This document shows positions 14,522 to 16,834 of a DNA stretch of 16,834 bases, in pieces. Within the stretch, counting starts at the first letter, position 1. The number at the start of each line of letters is the position of its first letter. Made by a program: the position numbers and the translations under genes. The stretch covers positions 1 through 16,834 of the forward strand of contig DAHU01000137.1 in assembly GCA_002495945.1 (NCBI GenBank), read 5' to 3'. The DNA comes from Euryarchaeota archaeon UBA13. Lineage in GTDB: Archaea > Thermoplasmatota > Poseidoniia > Poseidoniales > Poseidoniaceae. Below the pieces are notes generated by a model. That model had not been told where the DNA came from and did no database searches. It saw nothing but the letters and a program-made list of their open reading frames with translations.

Positions 14522-16156
14522 TTACCGGTCTATTCTTGGTAATCCGCCTTTGCCTGCTGTAGAGTTTTCATGGGTTTCTGAATCGACTAACTCGGTAAAA
14601 GACAACTCATTGCTAAGGTCGGCAAATTCTTGTTCATTCTGTTCAATTATAGCTCGACGTCTACGTGCATTAGCCTCAAGTTCTCGGACCTTTTCATCGG
14701 AAAATGGTCCGCCGTTACTCTGGGCTAAATTACGGAAATCCTCTAATTCTCCCTGCTGGGCCTCATCTGCCCGCTCTCTTAGGCTTGGGTTTTGCTGAGC
14801 AGTTTCTTCTAGTGAGTTTATTATTCGGTTAGTGAGTGAATTAACCGAATCTCGAACAGCATTACCAATTGAAGGTACCAACCGCCCTCGTCGCTGGGTT
14901 TGGGTTTTAGCCTGTTTTCGCTTGACTAATCGAGAGTTATTGGTAGAGGATTTCTTCCTAAGCCTTGAGTTTTGGTTTATTGACGTGGCTTCTGAGACAG
15001 GTAGTTTTCTATTCGGGTTAGTCTCTTTTCTTGCACTGGCGACCAATGACTCTACAGCATTCCCTTCAATATCGATATTGCCTAATAGACTGTCTGGCGA
15101 ACTAAAACCATCGAAGTCCATCATCGGGACCTCATGATTCTGTTCCGATGGGTTATGATAACCGTCGCGACTGCAAAAACTTGGTAGTAAATCTGGCATG
15201 GTTGCAGGCCCTGCCTCTCCAGACTGGTGTTGCGACATCTTGGATAATAGTCCACTGTCTGGCGCTCTAATCTGTTGAGGTTGAGGGGCATTTCCAAAAC
15301 CTGTGGGCAAATCTAATTCGTACTTGTCGAACATTGCCATCGGGTGAGTTTCTTGTCTTCCTCTTCGGTCATTGACATTACTTATGCCGCGTTCGATTAA
15401 TGAACTGGCAGCTGCTGAAGGAAGCCTTTCCCTTCTTTCATTAGCCATATCTTGCCAACTTGGGGTAGTGTCAGCGAGGGTTTGAGTGGCCGGCATTTCT
15501 GCATCGAATATGCTTAGATCCATAAACGGCATTGACTCTGGCTCTGGGGTGACCGATTCAGCCACTTCACTGGATAGAAATGTTGCAATTGAATCAGGTC
15601 TAGCTACCGTTGCTACCTCAACAGGAATCTCGTTAGTCTCGAGAATTGAATTTCTTGGATATTGTGCATCGCTTTCTAAAATCTCTAATCCATCAGCGGC
15701 TTCTTCAAGGGAAAATCCTTTTTGCAACTTCATGAGGATAGTATTCATCTTCAGTAGTGAGAAATCATTTCCAGTTATTACGTGACAGTCGCCAGCTTCA
15801 GTATCGATTGTAAGCGTTGGTTTACGAGTAACAGCCCAACCCATAATCAAGCCCAATCCTCCCAGCATGGTGAATATTTGCAGGGTGCCATTGGCGAAGA
15901 TTCGGATACTTGACCAAATTAAGGCCAAACCGAACGTGGCGACATATCCAGGTATGAGTCTTGTATGGTGGTGTTGGACACGATTTATACTGTGGATTTT
16001 GATATCTAATCCATGCCCTGATTTTGCCTCTATACTCAACATTTGTTCGCTAATATTGGCAACTACTCTGCCAGATGTACCATCGAGGTATAGTGAGTCG
16101 ATTTTTACATCTTTTGACTCCGCCGATGAATATGCTACGCGACCCGTTGAGTACAT
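14522..16156 (-). CDS. Membrane-anchored protein with long disordered C-terminal part
   Basis: From ATG 16156 this encodes 544 residues (548 from the alternative TTG 16168; neither has a clear ribosome site). A beta-rich start (residues 15-60) leads into two adjacent membrane helices at about 67-87 and 91-109. A second beta-rich part follows (PTLTIDTEAGDCHVITG), ending near FSLEEAADGLEILE (about 160), a layout reminiscent of bacterial PH-like membrane domains. Residues about 180-390 are low-complexity and rich in S, P, E and M. About 395-440 are very basic (RLRKKSSTNNSRLVKRKQ). The last 100 residues contain charged coiled-coil-like helices (DEKVRELEANARRRRAIIEQ). No enzyme motif is seen. The basic tail may bind nucleic acid, or the membrane surface as a scaffold. 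It abuts the kinase stop with no spacer. Confidence 0.72.
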   Translation of the reverse strand: MYSTGRVAYSSAESKDVKIDSLYLDGTSGRVVANISEQMLSIEAKSGHGLDIKIHSINRVQHHHTRLIPGYVATFGLALIWSSIRIFANGTLQIFTMLGGLGLIMGWAVTRKPTLTIDTEAGDCHVITGNDFSLLKMNTILMKLQKGFSLEEAADGLEILESDAQYPRNSILETNEIPVEVATVARPDSIATFLSSEVAESVTPEPESMPFMDLSIFDAEMPATQTLADTTPSWQDMANERRERLPSAAASSLIERGISNVNDRRGRQETHPMAMFDKYELDLPTGFGNAPQPQQIRAPDSGLLSKMSQHQSGEAGPATMPDLLPSFCSRDGYHNPSEQNHEVPMMDFDGFSSPDSLLGNIDIEGNAVESLVASARKETNPNRKLPVSEATSINQNSRLRKKSSTNNSRLVKRKQAKTQTQRRGRLVPSIGNAVRDSVNSLTNRIINSLEETAQQNPSLRERADEAQQGELEDFRNLAQSNGGPFSDEKVRELEANARRRRAIIEQNEQEFADLSNELSFTELVDSETHENSTAGKGGLPRIDR

Positions 16157-16249
16157 CCCGTTCGCCAAAGCACAGTATGTAGGTTATGAAACCACCGCAG
16201 AATTAGTCAGTAAACCGGTCAATTTTGTAGCATGATATTTTTGCCGTTA

Positions 16250-16834
16250 TCATTCATGCAAATGAACAGTCGAACTACCAATTATTCTTGGTTTTGAGTC
16301 TAATTGGGCAATTATTGCAGACCCGGGGTTTTCTCGCCTAATGTAAACCGGAGAATCCCATTCAACAACCATGCTGTCAGCCTCAACAGATTTGATTCTC
16401 CCTACGGTAAATTGCAAGTCAACACTAATGTGGATAACATCTCCTTCAGCGAGAACTCGCTTTTGGAATGGGGAGGTTTGTAATGTTAATTTCGATATTT
16501 TTTGTTCTATTACTGCTAAAGGAATGTTGGTATTGGTTTTCTTATCTTCAATAGCTGGTTTAACAATCATCGAACCATTGCTTAGCGACTCATCTTTTGC
16601 ACCCCGAATTGCTATGCCAACCCTGTCTCCAGACTTTGCCTGCGGAACATCATCATCCATAACTTGCAGAGATTTGGTATTGCCTCCGACTTTGGAGGGT
16701 AGGATGTGTAACTCATCGTGAACATTTAGAGTCCCGCATTGGACGTAGCCAATTGCGACTAAACCAATGCCTTTCACATTGAAATGTTGATCGATACTAA
16801 CCACCAGCGGTGAGGCAGCAGATTCTGCTAATTC
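16250..16834 (-). CDS. SelB/EF-Tu-like translational GTPase, C-terminal part (partial)
   Basis: The reading frame runs off the window end; 194 residues are visible, ending at TGA 16250-16252. No G1-G4 GTPase motifs are in view, so the G domain must lie beyond 16834. The visible part matches beta-barrel domain II of EF-Tu-class factors: PLVVSIDQHFNVKGIGLVAIGYVQCGTLNVHDELHILP, then the KSLQVMDDDVPQAKSGDRVGIAIRG stretch. A third beta-barrel domain ends in RIIGSSTVHLHE. Archaeal SelB-like proteins and their EF-Tu-domain-2 paralogues have this layout. Whether it serves selenocysteine insertion or another translation role cannot be told without the G domain and a SECIS or tRNA-Sec context. It lies 93 bases upstream of the membrane-protein gene on the same strand. 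Confidence 0.75.
   Translation of the reverse strand, partial: ELAESAASPLVVSIDQHFNVKGIGLVAIGYVQCGTLNVHDELHILPSKVGGNTKSLQVMDDDVPQAKSGDRVGIAIRGAKDESLSNGSMIVKPAIEDKKTNTNIPLAVIEQKISKLTLQTSPFQKRVLAEGDVIHISVDLQFTVGRIKSVEADSMVVEWDSPVYIRRENPGSAIIAQLDSKPRIIGSSTVHLHE

Noticed and set aside
14502..16235. Plus-strand open frames within the membrane-anchored protein gene
   Set aside because: They are antisense to a single long minus-strand frame with clear membrane helices.

Overview
The window looks like a piece of an archaeal chromosome, most likely from a marine Thermoplasmatota lineage such as Marine Group II (Poseidoniia). This placement is inference. It rests on an Orc1/Cdc6 replication initiator, archaeal-type CoA enzymes (PPAT plus the DUF359-type GTP-dependent dephospho-CoA kinase), and a SelB/EF-Tu-like GTPase. 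They sit beside bacterial-looking metabolic genes: a Rieske oxygenase, a diflavin reductase and a biotin carboxylase. Several genes start with TTG or GTG just after a GAGGTG(G/A) ribosome-binding site. Genes are packed very tightly, and no phage, IS, CRISPR or tRNA gene was recognised.

Layout. 1-1242: the end of a DhnA/LsrF-type class I aldolase, followed by a Rieske oxygenase alpha subunit (+). 1245-4357: a small winged-helix protein (-) and a large winged-helix protein of unknown function (+) are divergently transcribed around a control region of repeated GTAAC-type motifs. 4358-4737: 380 bases without a gene, which fold into a chain of hairpins and look like an undescribed structured RNA or a long leader. 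4738-6872: a fused PPAT/dephospho-CoA kinase and a membrane glycosyltransferase (+), overlapping at stop/start. 6867-9670: a four-helix membrane protein, Orc1/Cdc6 and an RNase Z-like hydrolase (all -); the gap upstream of orc1 is a candidate replication origin. 9799-11598: a CysJ/P450-reductase-like diflavin reductase (+). 11599-12069: a DUF2493/YspA SLOG-family protein (-). 12251-14521: a biotin carboxylase and a PfkB-family kinase (+). 14522-16834: a membrane-anchored, largely disordered protein and the C-terminal part of a SelB-like GTPase (both -, the latter cut by the window end).

How it fits together. Most genes are housekeeping or central metabolism: CoA synthesis, acyl-CoA carboxylation, redox supply, replication initiation and translation. 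The strongest candidates for something new are the structured RNA upstream of the CoA fusion gene, the fusion itself (an archaeal analogue of eukaryotic CoA synthase built from a different kinase), and the large unassigned winged-helix protein with its repeat-rich divergent promoter. All four convergent gene pairs end within two bases of each other or overlap, so their transcripts probably overlap at the 3' ends.
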